The notes below the pieces were generated by a model. The model was not told the DNA's origin. It made no database searches and saw only the letters and a list, made by a program, of their open reading frames with translations. The translations under genes were made by a program, and so were the position numbers. From an uncultured Fibrobacterota bacterium (GTDB lineage: Bacteria > Fibrobacterota > Fibrobacteria > Fibrobacterales > Fibrobacteraceae): a stretch of 64,000 nucleotides of DNA. The DNA lies in NCBI GenBank assembly GCA_903876665.1, contig CAIRAY010000183.1, positions 1 to 64,000 of the forward strand, in the 5' to 3' direction. Positions 26,311 to 34,408 of the stretch are shown in pieces; the first letter of the stretch is position 1, and each line of letters opens with the position of its first letter.

Positions 26311-27330
26311 TTAGGCCCTGGCATCCGGAAAGAGCAAAACATCTCGGATGGTGTTCTTTCCTAGGAGCAGCATGGCCAGGCGATCGATTCCCAGCGCGAC
26401 TCCGCTGCAGGCGGGCAGCCCCTGCTCTAGGGCGGCGAGGAAGTGCATGTCCAGAACGGGGTTGACCTTTCCCAGCAATTCTCGATGCTGAATGTCCTGT
26501 TCAAATCGTTGCCTTTGCTCCATGGGGTCGCATAGCTCCTGGTACCCGTTGCAGAGCTCGATGCCATCCCAGTACAATTCAAAACGACGGGCCCAATGAG
26601 TGCCATCGGGCATCTCTTCGATTTGGGCGAGCGCTGCCTGGGCGGGTGGGTAGTGGGTCAAAAATTCCGGACCTTGCCGGCCTAATTTTGTTTCAATGAC
26701 AGTCCCCATCAATAAATCCAGCCAGTCTTCCCGCGATGCTCCGGGAAATGGGGATAACCCCAGGCGCTCTGCACAATTCTCAATTTCGGAGAGGGAAGAA
26801 TCTAGTGGATCAAATCCGCAATGTACTTTGTATGCATTTTGCCAAGTGATTTTTCGCACGGGCTTTCGCGCAAGGGTTGCGGCAGGGGAATTGGATTTCT
26901 GGGCAAGGATTGCACACAAATTCAAGACCTCTTCCATCAGCTGGTCCCAGTCCCACCCGATGCGATACCATTCGAGAATGGTGAATTCCCCGTTATGGCG
27001 GTCCCCGGCTTCGCCATTGCGAAACGCCTTTCCTAGATAAAAAATGTCCGGAAATCCTGCAGCCAGCAATCGCTTCAGGTGGAATTCGGGCGAGGTGGTG
27101 AGAAATCGCCGGAGGCCCGATTCTGAGCTAATGTGGGGAGCGCCGCCAATTTCAAAACGGGTCTCATAGAAATCCAGGTGTGGATCAGTTCCGATGGCCT
27201 GGGAAAGGGTGGGGACATCCACTTCGAGGACCGCGCGCTCCATAAAAAAAGACCTGATCTGTTCGATCAGGCCCTGACGGGCTCGCCATGTCTGGATTGT
27301 GGCGGAAGGAGCCCATTGTTGATTGTTCAC
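26311..27330 (-). CDS. epmA: EF-P--(R)-beta-lysine ligase
   Basis: Attaches (R)-beta-lysine to the conserved lysine of EF-P. The 339-aa protein resembles the catalytic domain of class II lysyl-tRNA synthetase without an anticodon-binding domain, as expected for EpmA/PoxA. Visible are TTSPEFHLKRLLAAGF, YLGKAFRNGEAGDRHNGEFT and the C-terminal GVALGIDRLAMLLLG. It lies 17 nt downstream of efp on the same strand, with epmB divergent, so the whole modification pathway is grouped. Confidence 0.95.
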   Translation of the reverse strand: MNNQQWAPSATIQTWRARQGLIEQIRSFFMERAVLEVDVPTLSQAIGTDPHLDFYETRFEIGGAPHISSESGLRRFLTTSPEFHLKRLLAAGFPDIFYLGKAFRNGEAGDRHNGEFTILEWYRIGWDWDQLMEEVLNLCAILAQKSNSPAATLARKPVRKITWQNAYKVHCGFDPLDSSLSEIENCAERLGLSPFPGASREDWLDLLMGTVIETKLGRQGPEFLTHYPPAQAALAQIEEMPDGTHWARRFELYWDGIELCNGYQELCDPMEQRQRFEQDIQHRELLGKVNPVLDMHFLAALEQGLPACSGVALGIDRLAMLLLGKNTIRDVLLFPDARA

Positions 27331-27347
27331 AAGGGCTCCGGGGATAA

Positions 27348-27914
27348 CTACTTCGCGCGCTCGACGTACTCACCGGTGCGGGTATCGACCTTAATCTTCA
27401 TGCCCTCGTCGATGAACAATGGAATCTGCACAATGGCCCCGGTCTCGAGGGTGCATTCACGCATGACATTTCCCGAGGTATCGCCACGTGCGCCCGGAGG
27501 AGCATTGGTGATCAAGAGGTCCATAAAGGTCGGGGGAATGACTTCAATGGCCTTGCCGTCGTACCAGGTCACATCCACATCGGTATTGTCCAGGAGCCAT
27601 TGTTCGGCACCCTGAAGGTTTTCCTTGGGGATCTCGTGGGTTTCCATGGTGGCCTTGTCCATAAAGGTCCAGACCTTGCCATCGTTGTAGAGGTAGGTCA
27701 TTTCGGACTGGGGCACGGAGGCTTCTTCAACGGTTTCGCCGGATTTGAAGGTGCGCTCGATCGTGCGGTTGGTGAGGAGGTTCTTCACGCGGACGCGGCT
27801 GAAGGCCTGGCCTTTGCCGGGCTTGACAAATTGGTTTTCGACGATCATGTAGGGTTGCCCGTCGAGCATTATTTTTAACTTTTTCCGGAATTCGCTTGTG
27901 CCAATGGTTCCCAT
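27348..27914 (-). CDS. efp: Elongation factor P
   Basis: Rescues ribosomes stalled on polyproline. The 188-aa protein has the acceptor loop FVKPGKGQAF, in which the lysine after PG (about residue 34) is the expected beta-lysylation site. The C-terminal OB domain has the TNAPPGARGDTSGNV signature. It forms an operon with epmA, and epmB starts 44 bp away on the other strand. Confidence 0.97.
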   Translation of the reverse strand: MGTIGTSEFRKKLKIMLDGQPYMIVENQFVKPGKGQAFSRVRVKNLLTNRTIERTFKSGETVEEASVPQSEMTYLYNDGKVWTFMDKATMETHEIPKENLQGAEQWLLDNTDVDVTWYDGKAIEVIPPTFMDLLITNAPPGARGDTSGNVMRECTLETGAIVQIPLFIDEGMKIKVDTRTGEYVERAK

Positions 27915-27957
27915 AATGATCCTGCCTTCTTTTTGTTAGGTTGTCAAAGATAACTTT

Positions 27958-28941
27958 ATGCACTCTACCCTCCAACTCCATTGGTCGAAAGACTTTGCTG
28001 AATCATTCCGGGATTGCCGGAGCCTCTTGTCTTTTTTGGGTTTGTCTCCCGATTTGGGCAATTTAACGGCCGAGCAGGGGTTCTCTTCCTTAGTTACCCG
28101 GCATTATGCGGGCCTCATGCAAAAGGGAGATCCCCGTGATCCCTTGTTGTTGCAGGTATTGCCCGCCCCTGAAGAGTCCCTTGAGGTAGAGGGATTCGTG
28201 GATGACCCGGTGGGAGATATTCGGGCGACCCAGGTTGAAGGTGTCCTGCAAAAATACCATGGCCGGGTCCTGGTCATGCCCACGGGCGCCTGTGCGATCC
28301 ATTGCAGGCATTGTTTCCGCAGGTCTTTCCCTTACCAGGAATTAAAAAACGTAGGCCTGCCCGGCCGCCTCGCCGCTTTTTTGGCCAAATCCCCTGAGGT
28401 GCGGGAGGTCATTTTTAGCGGTGGAGACCCCTTGATGCTTGATGACGCATCCTTCGGGGAATTGTTGGCCGTGATCCAGGGGGCGAAAAATGTGGAACGG
28501 TTCCGGATTCACACCCGGTTGCCTTTGGTGCTCCCCAGCCGGTTCTCGGCGGAACTGATCCAGATGCTAGGTGGATGTGGGCGACCTTGTGTTCTTGTGG
28601 TGCAAGCCAATCACGCCAATGAGCTCAGCCCGGAATCCGCAGAGGTTTTCGCGGAGCTGCGCGCCCAGGGTGTGCACCTGCTGAACCAGTCCGTATTGCT
28701 GCGTGGGATCAACGATTCTCCAGAGGTGCAGGCCGAACTGTCCCTGAAATTATTCCAACAAGGGGTGCTTCCCTACTATTTGCACCAGCTGGACCGTGCC
28801 CGTGGCACAGCCCACTTCGAGGTTCCGGTGCAAAAAGGTTTGGAAATCCTGAGGGGTTTGAGCGCAATTCTGCCAGGTTACCTGGTACCCAAATACGTGC
28901 AGGAAGTACCTGGAGCGACGGGCAAGACTCCGTTGGCTTGA
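27958..28941 (+). CDS. epmB: EF-P lysine 2,3-aminomutase
   Basis: Radical SAM/PLP enzyme converting L-lysine to (R)-beta-lysine for EF-P. The 327-aa length matches EpmB and is shorter than catabolic KamA. The cluster motif CAIHCRHC is at about residues 112-119, then FSGGDPLML (about 152-160) and the C-terminal PYYLHQLDRARGTAHFEV with the HQLD motif. GATAAC just before the ATG and no Shine-Dalgarno suggest a very short leader. Adjacent to efp-epmA. Confidence 0.95.
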   Translation: MHSTLQLHWSKDFAESFRDCRSLLSFLGLSPDLGNLTAEQGFSSLVTRHYAGLMQKGDPRDPLLLQVLPAPEESLEVEGFVDDPVGDIRATQVEGVLQKYHGRVLVMPTGACAIHCRHCFRRSFPYQELKNVGLPGRLAAFLAKSPEVREVIFSGGDPLMLDDASFGELLAVIQGAKNVERFRIHTRLPLVLPSRFSAELIQMLGGCGRPCVLVVQANHANELSPESAEVFAELRAQGVHLLNQSVLLRGINDSPEVQAELSLKLFQQGVLPYYLHQLDRARGTAHFEVPVQKGLEILRGLSAILPGYLVPKYVQEVPGATGKTPLA

Positions 28942-28976
28942 ATCCTACGGCCCATTGCTTAACCACCCACTTCAAA

Positions 28977-29169
28977 GGAAGTGATCTGGTTCATTCCATC
29001 CCTGTTTGAGATTCGAATTTTTTCCAGGAATTGCGAGTTTGCCCACCTCCCAAATCCGGCTGTCAGCAGAATGGGGAGGTTACCAGCAGTGCATTTATGC
29101 ACTGTCGGGTACACCTGATTCTGCAGCAGCTCCAGTTTTTTTGGAGGTGGAGTCAAACGAGTAATTCCC
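28977..29169 (-). repeat. 193-bp inverted-repeat element, copy A
   Basis: Aligns without gaps to copy B (56190-56382) over the full 193 bp. The first 145 bp are highly similar and the last 47 bp about two-thirds identical. One end reads GGGAATTACTCGTTTGACTC, and the other is a decayed inverted version of it. Internally it has CACCTCC/GGAGGTG arms and an apex hairpin, CAGTGCAT-TT-ATGCACTG (29087-29104). It begins 2 nt after the fliN-like stop codon. No target duplication is recognisable, so this copy looks older. It also carries an open frame shared with copy B, judged non-coding. Confidence 0.85.
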
Positions 29170-29171
29170 AA

Positions 29172-29468
29172 TTAAATGGTCTTTAGACGTTCTTCGGGGC
29201 TGAGTAGATTGACCAGGCGGAAGGAGAGCAGGTTGTTCATCACGACCACTTCCCCTTTGGCCAAGGTCTTTCCATTGATCACCAAGTCGACATTTTCACC
29301 CGCGACCCGGTCCACAGACATGATGGAACCTGGTTGCAAGTCCAGCAGCTCGCGGACGGTAATCTTGGAGTACCCCAGGATCATGCACGCAGGGAAGCGG
29401 ATATCCTGTAATTGTTCGATATCCAGCTGCTTGCGGGTAGATTTTCTGTATTCTCTGATCTCGGCCAT
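29172..29468 (-). CDS. FliN/SpoA-domain protein, lone flagellar-switch or T3SS C-ring homologue
   Basis: A 98-aa protein consisting mostly of one SpoA (FliN/FliM C-terminal) domain: LDIEQLQDIRFP, KITVRELLDLQPGSIMSVDR, NVDLVINGKTLAKGEVVVMN. FliN forms the flagellar C-ring and SctQ its type III secretion equivalent. No other flagellar or secretion gene is in the window and the neighbours are pyrR and epmB, so the job of this solitary gene is unclear. The GEVVV and INGK motifs make the family assignment solid. Confidence 0.85.
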   Translation of the reverse strand: MAEIREYRKSTRKQLDIEQLQDIRFPACMILGYSKITVRELLDLQPGSIMSVDRVAGENVDLVINGKTLAKGEVVVMNNLLSFRLVNLLSPEERLKTI

Positions 29469-29553
29469 ATTAAAAGTATCGGTTATTCGTGGGAGTTCTT
29501 GAGACTAGTCAATCTAAAAACTAATTTTCTTGTCAAATAAGAGGCCAAATACC

Positions 29554-30135
29554 ATGACAACTCATAGTCCAGACAAGGACAGCCGTAAGCGAATCCGCCA
29601 ATTGCTCGACCTGGAAGGGATCGAAAATGCCCTGGACGGGATCGCGGAGCGTATTTTTGCCGACCATCCAGACCCAGGGAGTCTCCTGGTGATGGGCATG
29701 GCCAGCCGAGGAATCCCTTTGGCGGAAAAGATCGTCCAAAGGCTTGATCACCTTTATGGATCTAAGGTGCTTCTGGGCAATTTGGATGCCACTTTCTACC
29801 GGGACGACTTCCATTACCGCAAGCGCCTGCAGAACCCATCCATAAAAATATCTTCGATGCCCAGGCCCGTCGAAGGCTTGAACATCCTCCTGGTGGACGA
29901 TGTCCTCTATACCGGGCGCACGATCCGCGCAGCCATGGAGGCCCTCATGGATATGGGGCGTCCCCGGACAATCCGGCTTTGCGTCCTGGTGGACCGGGGT
30001 CACCGCGAATTGCCCATCGGTGCAGATTATATTGGAATTTCGGTGAAAACAGGTCTGAACGAGGAAGTTTGTCTTTCCCTTCCTCCTCTTGATGCAGAGA
30101 GCTCGGTTTGGCTCGTTGAAGTGGAGGCGCACTGA
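29554..30135 (+). CDS. pyrR: PyrR family bifunctional regulator/uracil phosphoribosyltransferase
   Basis: A 193-aa PRTase-fold protein. The PRPP motif is LLVDDVLYTGRTIRAAMEAL (about 111-130) and the PyrR signature RGHRELPIGADYIG follows. ATG 29554 with AGAGG upstream is chosen; the TTG at 29530 would add an unrelated octapeptide. It may regulate pyr genes or only act as a UPRTase; no binding-loop attenuator could be recognised in the short leader. The stop overlaps the pyrB ATG. Confidence 0.93.
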   Translation: MTTHSPDKDSRKRIRQLLDLEGIENALDGIAERIFADHPDPGSLLVMGMASRGIPLAEKIVQRLDHLYGSKVLLGNLDATFYRDDFHYRKRLQNPSIKISSMPRPVEGLNILLVDDVLYTGRTIRAAMEALMDMGRPRTIRLCVLVDRGHRELPIGADYIGISVKTGLNEEVCLSLPPLDAESSVWLVEVEAH

Positions 30136-31076
30136 TGTCGTTCCTTGAAACCAAACACTTGCTGGGCCTGCGCGGGGTGTCCAGGAATGACTTGCGGACC
30201 ATTTTGGATACCGCGAAGCAATTTCGCGAAATCCTGGATCGACCGGTGAAAAAGGTGCCCTCCTTGCGGGGCATTACCGTGGTCAACTTGTTTTTTGAGA
30301 ACAGCACGCGGACCCGGATTTCCTTTGAGCTGGCCGAAAAGCGCCTGAGTGCGGATTCGGTGAATTTCACTTCGTCCTCGAGCTCCCTGACCAAGGGCGA
30401 GTCCCTTTTGGATACCATGAAGAATATCGAGGCGATGAAGATCGACTTGGTGGTGGTACGCCATAAGGGAACAGGGGTTCCCGCCTTTTTGGCTCGGCAT
30501 TCCGGAGCCATCATCATCAATGCCGGGGATGGTGCGAACGAGCATCCCAACCAGGGCCTCCTGGATATTTTTACCATGGAACAGAAGTATGGCTCCATGG
30601 AAGGACGAGTGGTAACCATTGTGGGAGATGTGCGACATTCACGCGTTGCCAGGTCCAATATATGGGGATTGCACACCCTGGGCGCCAAAGTCCGCCTCTG
30701 TGGTCCGGCGACGCTCATGCCACGCAACCGGAATTTCTTTGAAGCGGCTGGGGTGGAGTTTATTTCCGATATTCACCAGGCCCTTGATGGTGCAGACGCC
30801 GTGATTGCGCTTCGCCTGCAGAAGGAACGGCAGGAGGATTCCCTGTTGCCGACTCTGCGCGAATACCGCAATTTTTTCGGAGTCACTTCCGAGGCTTTGC
30901 AACATGCAAAACCAGAAGTGCTGATCATGCATCCCGGTCCCATCAACCGTGGCGTTGAAATTGATTCGAGCGTGGCGGATGGTCCCAATTCAGTAATTCT
31001 CGACCAGGTGACCAACGGCGTGGCTGTGCGCATGGCGGTCATGTATCTATTAAGCGGAGGCCGTGCGGATGAATAG
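30135..31076 (+). CDS. pyrB: Aspartate carbamoyltransferase catalytic subunit
   Basis: Condenses carbamoyl phosphate with aspartate in pyrimidine synthesis. The 313-aa chain has the carbamoyl-phosphate motif FFENSTRTRISFELA (about 55-69), SSSLTKGESLLDT, the HPNQGLLDIFT segment and the C-terminal MHPGPINRGVEI. It begins on the last base of pyrR and overlaps pyrC' by 14 nt. The order pyrR-pyrB-pyrC' matches the Pseudomonas operon, where PyrC' is structural. Confidence 0.97.
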   Translation: MSFLETKHLLGLRGVSRNDLRTILDTAKQFREILDRPVKKVPSLRGITVVNLFFENSTRTRISFELAEKRLSADSVNFTSSSSSLTKGESLLDTMKNIEAMKIDLVVVRHKGTGVPAFLARHSGAIIINAGDGANEHPNQGLLDIFTMEQKYGSMEGRVVTIVGDVRHSRVARSNIWGLHTLGAKVRLCGPATLMPRNRNFFEAAGVEFISDIHQALDGADAVIALRLQKERQEDSLLPTLREYRNFFGVTSEALQHAKPEVLIMHPGPINRGVEIDSSVADGPNSVILDQVTNGVAVRMAVMYLLSGGRADE

Positions 31077-32334
31077 TTCCTATTGTTTTGTCGGGGCACA
31101 GGCCTTTGTTGACGGTTCTTTGCAGGCTCCCGCAGATTTCTGGGTGGAGAATGGTAAATGGGTCCCAGGACCCGTTGCAAATGCCGAAATGATTGAGGCA
31201 AATGGCGCTTGGATTATACCGGGTCTTTTTGCCTTAGGTGTGGATTTTCAGGAGCCCATCCGCGACGATGTATACACCCTGAAGGATGGCCTAGAAGCCA
31301 TGCGGCGCGGTGGATTTGCGGAAGCGTTGTACGAAAGTGCGGCCAATCCGGTCGATGATATTCAAAAGCTCAAGGCCATGCAGGATGCCTGCGGAAAAAG
31401 TGGCCTCGCCTTTCATTTCCTAGGTGCGCTGTCCGTTGGGCACCAGGGCAAGGCCCTCGCAGAAATGCTCGAACTGGCTTCGGGGGGGGTGGTTGGTTTT
31501 GGAGATGGCGATCATTTTCCCTCCGGCTTGCGCTTTCTGCGCCTGGCCATGGAATACGCCAGCATGACCAAGATGCGGTGCTTTTTCCAGCCCTCGGAAA
31601 AATCCCTGGTGGGCAAGGGCTGTGTGCACGAAGGGCATTTCTCCGACATGCTGGGTATGCAAGGAATTCCAGCCCAGGCCGAGACCATTGCCGTGCACCA
31701 GATTCTGGAGCTTGCGGGCTGGTTGCAAGTCCCCGTGCATCTCAAACAGATTTCTTGCGCGGAAAGTTTGAATCTGATTCGCCACGCCCGCGCACGCGGA
31801 GTGGATGTTTCCTGTGATGTTTCGGTCAACCATTTGCTTTTTGATGACAGCGGTCTTTTTGAATTGGATACCAATACGCGATTGCTCCCGCCCCTAAGGA
31901 CCCTGACCGACCGCGAAGCGCTTTGGCAGGGACTTTCGGACGGGACGGTCCAGGCGATTTCCTGTGCCCACCATCCGGTTCTTCCCCAGGACAAGGACAC
32001 CAATTTTGAAGATGCCGTGCCCGGTGCGGTTTCCTTGGAAATAGCTTTCGCCGCCTTGCTTCCCGAGGCTCTTTTGCGCATGAAATCTGGGCGCAATGCT
32101 TTGATCCGGCTTTTTGTTGAAGGCCCCGCCCAAATTTTGGGAGTGCCGGTCAGGTCCCTTGCCTTAGGCCATGATGAACCTTTTTTCGTTTTTTCTCCCG
32201 GTGAAGAACGCCTGGTAAAAATGTCCGATTTTGCAGGCCAGGTTCACAATAGCCCCATGCTGGGAAAGACGCTGCGGGGAAGGGTATTAGGAACCATGTT
32301 TGATGGATCTTGGCGGACGAATTTATGGAAATAA
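31063..32334 (+). CDS. pyrC': Dihydroorotase-like PyrC', predicted non-catalytic
   Basis: A 423-aa amidohydrolase-fold protein collinear with class I dihydroorotases but lacking their metal site. The N-terminal HxH (usual DxHVHxRxP) reads ALGVDFQEP. The histidine of the usual HAED reads FQPSE. The HxxHxS segment reads VHLKQISCAE. The TDHAPH aspartate region reads CAHHPV. In Pseudomonas an inactive PyrC' of about the same length is needed to assemble ATCase, and the operon order is the same here. The real dihydroorotase must be elsewhere. Confidence 0.88.
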   Translation: MRMNSSYCFVGAQAFVDGSLQAPADFWVENGKWVPGPVANAEMIEANGAWIIPGLFALGVDFQEPIRDDVYTLKDGLEAMRRGGFAEALYESAANPVDDIQKLKAMQDACGKSGLAFHFLGALSVGHQGKALAEMLELASGGVVGFGDGDHFPSGLRFLRLAMEYASMTKMRCFFQPSEKSLVGKGCVHEGHFSDMLGMQGIPAQAETIAVHQILELAGWLQVPVHLKQISCAESLNLIRHARARGVDVSCDVSVNHLLFDDSGLFELDTNTRLLPPLRTLTDREALWQGLSDGTVQAISCAHHPVLPQDKDTNFEDAVPGAVSLEIAFAALLPEALLRMKSGRNALIRLFVEGPAQILGVPVRSLALGHDEPFFVFSPGEERLVKMSDFAGQVHNSPMLGKTLRGRVLGTMFDGSWRTNLWK

Positions 32335-32537
32335 GTCTTTGGCAGGCTGGGCTTCTGTTGTTGATCGCGCTGATCATTGGCTTGTTTTTGCGTTCCCTGA
32401 AGTTCGGGAAGCGGTTTCATATTCGCCAGGAAATGCGGCGCAATCACATGCTGGAAACCAAGCGGACCCTTGTCAATGAGGAAGTCGCCCGCAAAGCTTT
32501 GTCTATTGCCATTATGAAATCCGAGGCAAAGAAATAA
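32325..32537 (+). CDS. Small single-TM protein
   Basis: A 70-aa product, MEISLWQAGLLLLIALIIGL..., with one N-terminal TM helix and a basic cytoplasmic tail ending KKEAKK-like (SEAKK). ATG 32325 overlaps the pyrC' stop by 10 nt and would be translationally coupled. The 3' end overlaps the convergent histidine kinase gene by 26 nt. No family was recognised. Confidence 0.55.
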   Translation: MEISLWQAGLLLLIALIIGLFLRSLKFGKRFHIRQEMRRNHMLETKRTLVNEEVARKALSIAIMKSEAKK

Positions 32538-33516
32538 AAACCTTCGTGCCCGGTGGGGATGGCTCCACACGGAGTGATCCACCGTGGCGCAAAATGATTT
32601 CATTGGCTGTCGGTAGGCCAAGGCCAATGCCCGTTCGGGTTCGAAGTGCTTTTGGGGGCACATGGAATGGCTTGAGCAAAACGGGAATGAGCTCCTGAGG
32701 AATCCCCGAACCCTGATCCTGTATGCAGAACAAAGCCCCGTGGGTGGAGTGGTCAGCGGAAAGGGTAATTTCACTACCCTTGGGACTCGAAAGAATTGCG
32801 TTTTCCAGCAGACTAGTGAAGGCAATACAAAGGAGATTAAAATCCCCCTGAATGGGTTGTTTCTCTAAATCATCATCAATAAAAATGGTGACGCGCTTCC
32901 CGGATGCTAAATCCGCCAAGGATTGAATGCAAAAATCCAAAAGGTCTTGCAGAAGGAACGTTCGCGGTTCCAGGGGAACGTCTCCCGATTCCAGGCGGAA
33001 GAAATTGAGAACTTTTGTCAGGTATCCGTTGAGTTTTTGGCTTTCAGCAAAAATGATTTGGTAGGCATCGGTGCATTCTTCCGCGGTTTTTAGAAATCCA
33101 CTTTGTAGCAACTCCGTCCAGGAGAATATTGACGATATAGGTGATCTCATTTCGTGAGCTAAAAAGGAAAGGAATTGATTCTTCTGTGTATCCAAATCGA
33201 CAAGGTCCTGATGGGTCGTGGCACTGGAGTCTTGTGATCCTAAAAGCAATGTCGCGCCCCGTTGTAGATTATCCAGGGGAATGGGAGTAAATTGAAGGAG
33301 CTGGGTTTCCCTGCTGGTTGAAACCGTGCGCACTGAAAAGGGCTGTAGGGGAGGGTGATGGGGAGGAATGGAAATTTGCGGAGCAAGGCTTGGATAGAGT
33401 CTGGCCAGAGCATCGCTTGCCCGGATGATTTCTCCATTCGGTCCCAACAATAGCAAGATGGCTGAGTCTTGCAAAAACAAGCCGTCAAGCCACTCTTGGG
33501 TGTTTATGGGTTCCAT
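32512..33516 (-). CDS. Cytosolic sensor histidine kinase
   Basis: A 334-aa protein with no TM helix. A short PAS-like region (about 15-95) is followed by the HisKA H-box FLAHEMRSPISS (about 117-128). The ATPase domain has the N-box SLLENAILSSPKG, G1 DQGSGIP and G2 GIGLGLPTA. No response regulator is adjacent. The minus-strand promoter (33523-33551) places transcription start at or next to the ATG, so the mRNA is probably leaderless. Confidence 0.88.
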   Translation of the reverse strand: MEPINTQEWLDGLFLQDSAILLLLGPNGEIIRASDALARLYPSLAPQISIPPHHPPLQPFSVRTVSTSRETQLLQFTPIPLDNLQRGATLLLGSQDSSATTHQDLVDLDTQKNQFLSFLAHEMRSPISSIFSWTELLQSGFLKTAEECTDAYQIIFAESQKLNGYLTKVLNFFRLESGDVPLEPRTFLLQDLLDFCIQSLADLASGKRVTIFIDDDLEKQPIQGDFNLLCIAFTSLLENAILSSPKGSEITLSADHSTHGALFCIQDQGSGIPQELIPVLLKPFHVPPKALRTRTGIGLGLPTANEIILRHGGSLRVEPSPPGTKVFISLPRIS

Positions 33517-33522
33517 GCATCG

Positions 33523-33551
33523 ATTATATCATGCACGGAAGGAGGAATCAA
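33523..33551 (-). promoter_or_regulatory. Extended -10 promoter giving a leaderless histidine kinase mRNA
   Basis: On the minus strand TTGATT (33551-33546), a 17-bp spacer and TGATATAAT (extended -10, TATAAT at 33528-33523) precede the ATG at 33516 by only 6 nt. The expected +1 falls on or next to the A of the ATG. The -35 box overlaps the stop region of the upstream HDOD gene. Confidence 0.7.
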
Positions 33552-34408
33552 TCATTCACTTGGAGAAACACGGAGGCCCGTTCGATTTCGCCCTCGGAAA
33601 GTTCAAAGATTCGCAGAATTTGGGCTTCCGTTAGCCCCAATTGGCTCCATGCTTCCAGATCAACGACCGGAATGCTTTGGTCTCCGGGGTTTCCAGCTTC
33701 CAATGCCCGGGCTAGAATGTCGGCAAGGTGTACGATGCTCGCCAAAAGCATGTGGTTCCCTGCTTTGGTGGGGGTGTGATGGTGGGCAATCACCATGGCG
33801 AGGTCATTGGGGAGGTTCCACTTTTCTGCGATCCAGGATCCAATGTCCACATGGGTGGCTCCGTGAATTTCCATCTCGGAATCATAAAAAAGGCCATGCT
33901 TTTCGTGGGCATTGTTCACCACCTGGAGAAAGCTTTCGGGCAGATAGAGGGCGTGAACCACTTTTCCCAAATCATGGAGCAGGCCACCGACAAAGGCCTC
34001 CTCCTTTCCGCGGAACCCGATCTCCTGTGCAATAAGCCTAGCAATGGATCCTACCGCGACGGAGTGCTTCCAGAGGCCCATCATGTCAAAGCCCTGCACA
34101 TTTTTATGCAGGTCAAACCGACTTAGGATAGTTGTGGTCAGGATTACATTTTTGACGGTGGAAAAACCCAGAATCACAATGGCATGGGTAATGGTGCTGA
34201 TGCGCCCTGGGAAGCCATACAATGCGCTATTGACAAGGCGGATGATTTTTGTTGCGATAGCTTGGTCAGTCGAGATGGCCTGTCCCACTTCCGCCGCAGT
34301 AGTGCGGGGATTTGAAAGCAGTGCGTTGATTTTCTGGATTACAACGGGGAGGGTGGGGAGCTCGCCAAGATTTGCGATCAGCTTCTCGATTTTATCATGC
34401 TGGCCCAT
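33548..34408 (-). CDS. HDOD domain protein
   Basis: A 286-aa protein made up of one HDOD domain, a degenerate HD hydrolase relative used in signalling. It shows LGELPTLPVVIQKINALL, DQAIATKIIRLVNSALYGFP, ILGFSTVKNVIL and GGLLHDLGKVV, with AHHHTP later. Many HDOD proteins lack phosphohydrolase activity; here an HDLGK and downstream histidines remain, so activity is open. ATG 34408 has GGGGGATC upstream. It overlaps the preceding small gene by 14 nt and lies just upstream of the kinase. Confidence 0.88.
   Translation of the reverse strand: MGQHDKIEKLIANLGELPTLPVVIQKINALLSNPRTTAAEVGQAISTDQAIATKIIRLVNSALYGFPGRISTITHAIVILGFSTVKNVILTTTILSRFDLHKNVQGFDMMGLWKHSVAVGSIARLIAQEIGFRGKEEAFVGGLLHDLGKVVHALYLPESFLQVVNNAHEKHGLFYDSEMEIHGATHVDIGSWIAEKWNLPNDLAMVIAHHHTPTKAGNHMLLASIVHLADILARALEAGNPGDQSIPVVDLEAWSQLGLTEAQILRIFELSEGEIERASVFLQVND

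Noticed and set aside
28959-29171. A conserved protein of about 70 aa encoded by repeat copies A and B.
   Set aside because: Both frames start at TTG inside the element, and most base differences between copies change the residue; hairpins explain the conservation better.
29469-29553. PyrR-binding attenuator before pyrR.
   Set aside because: The leader is short, AT-rich and lacks a terminator/antiterminator pair or the PyrR binding-loop motif.
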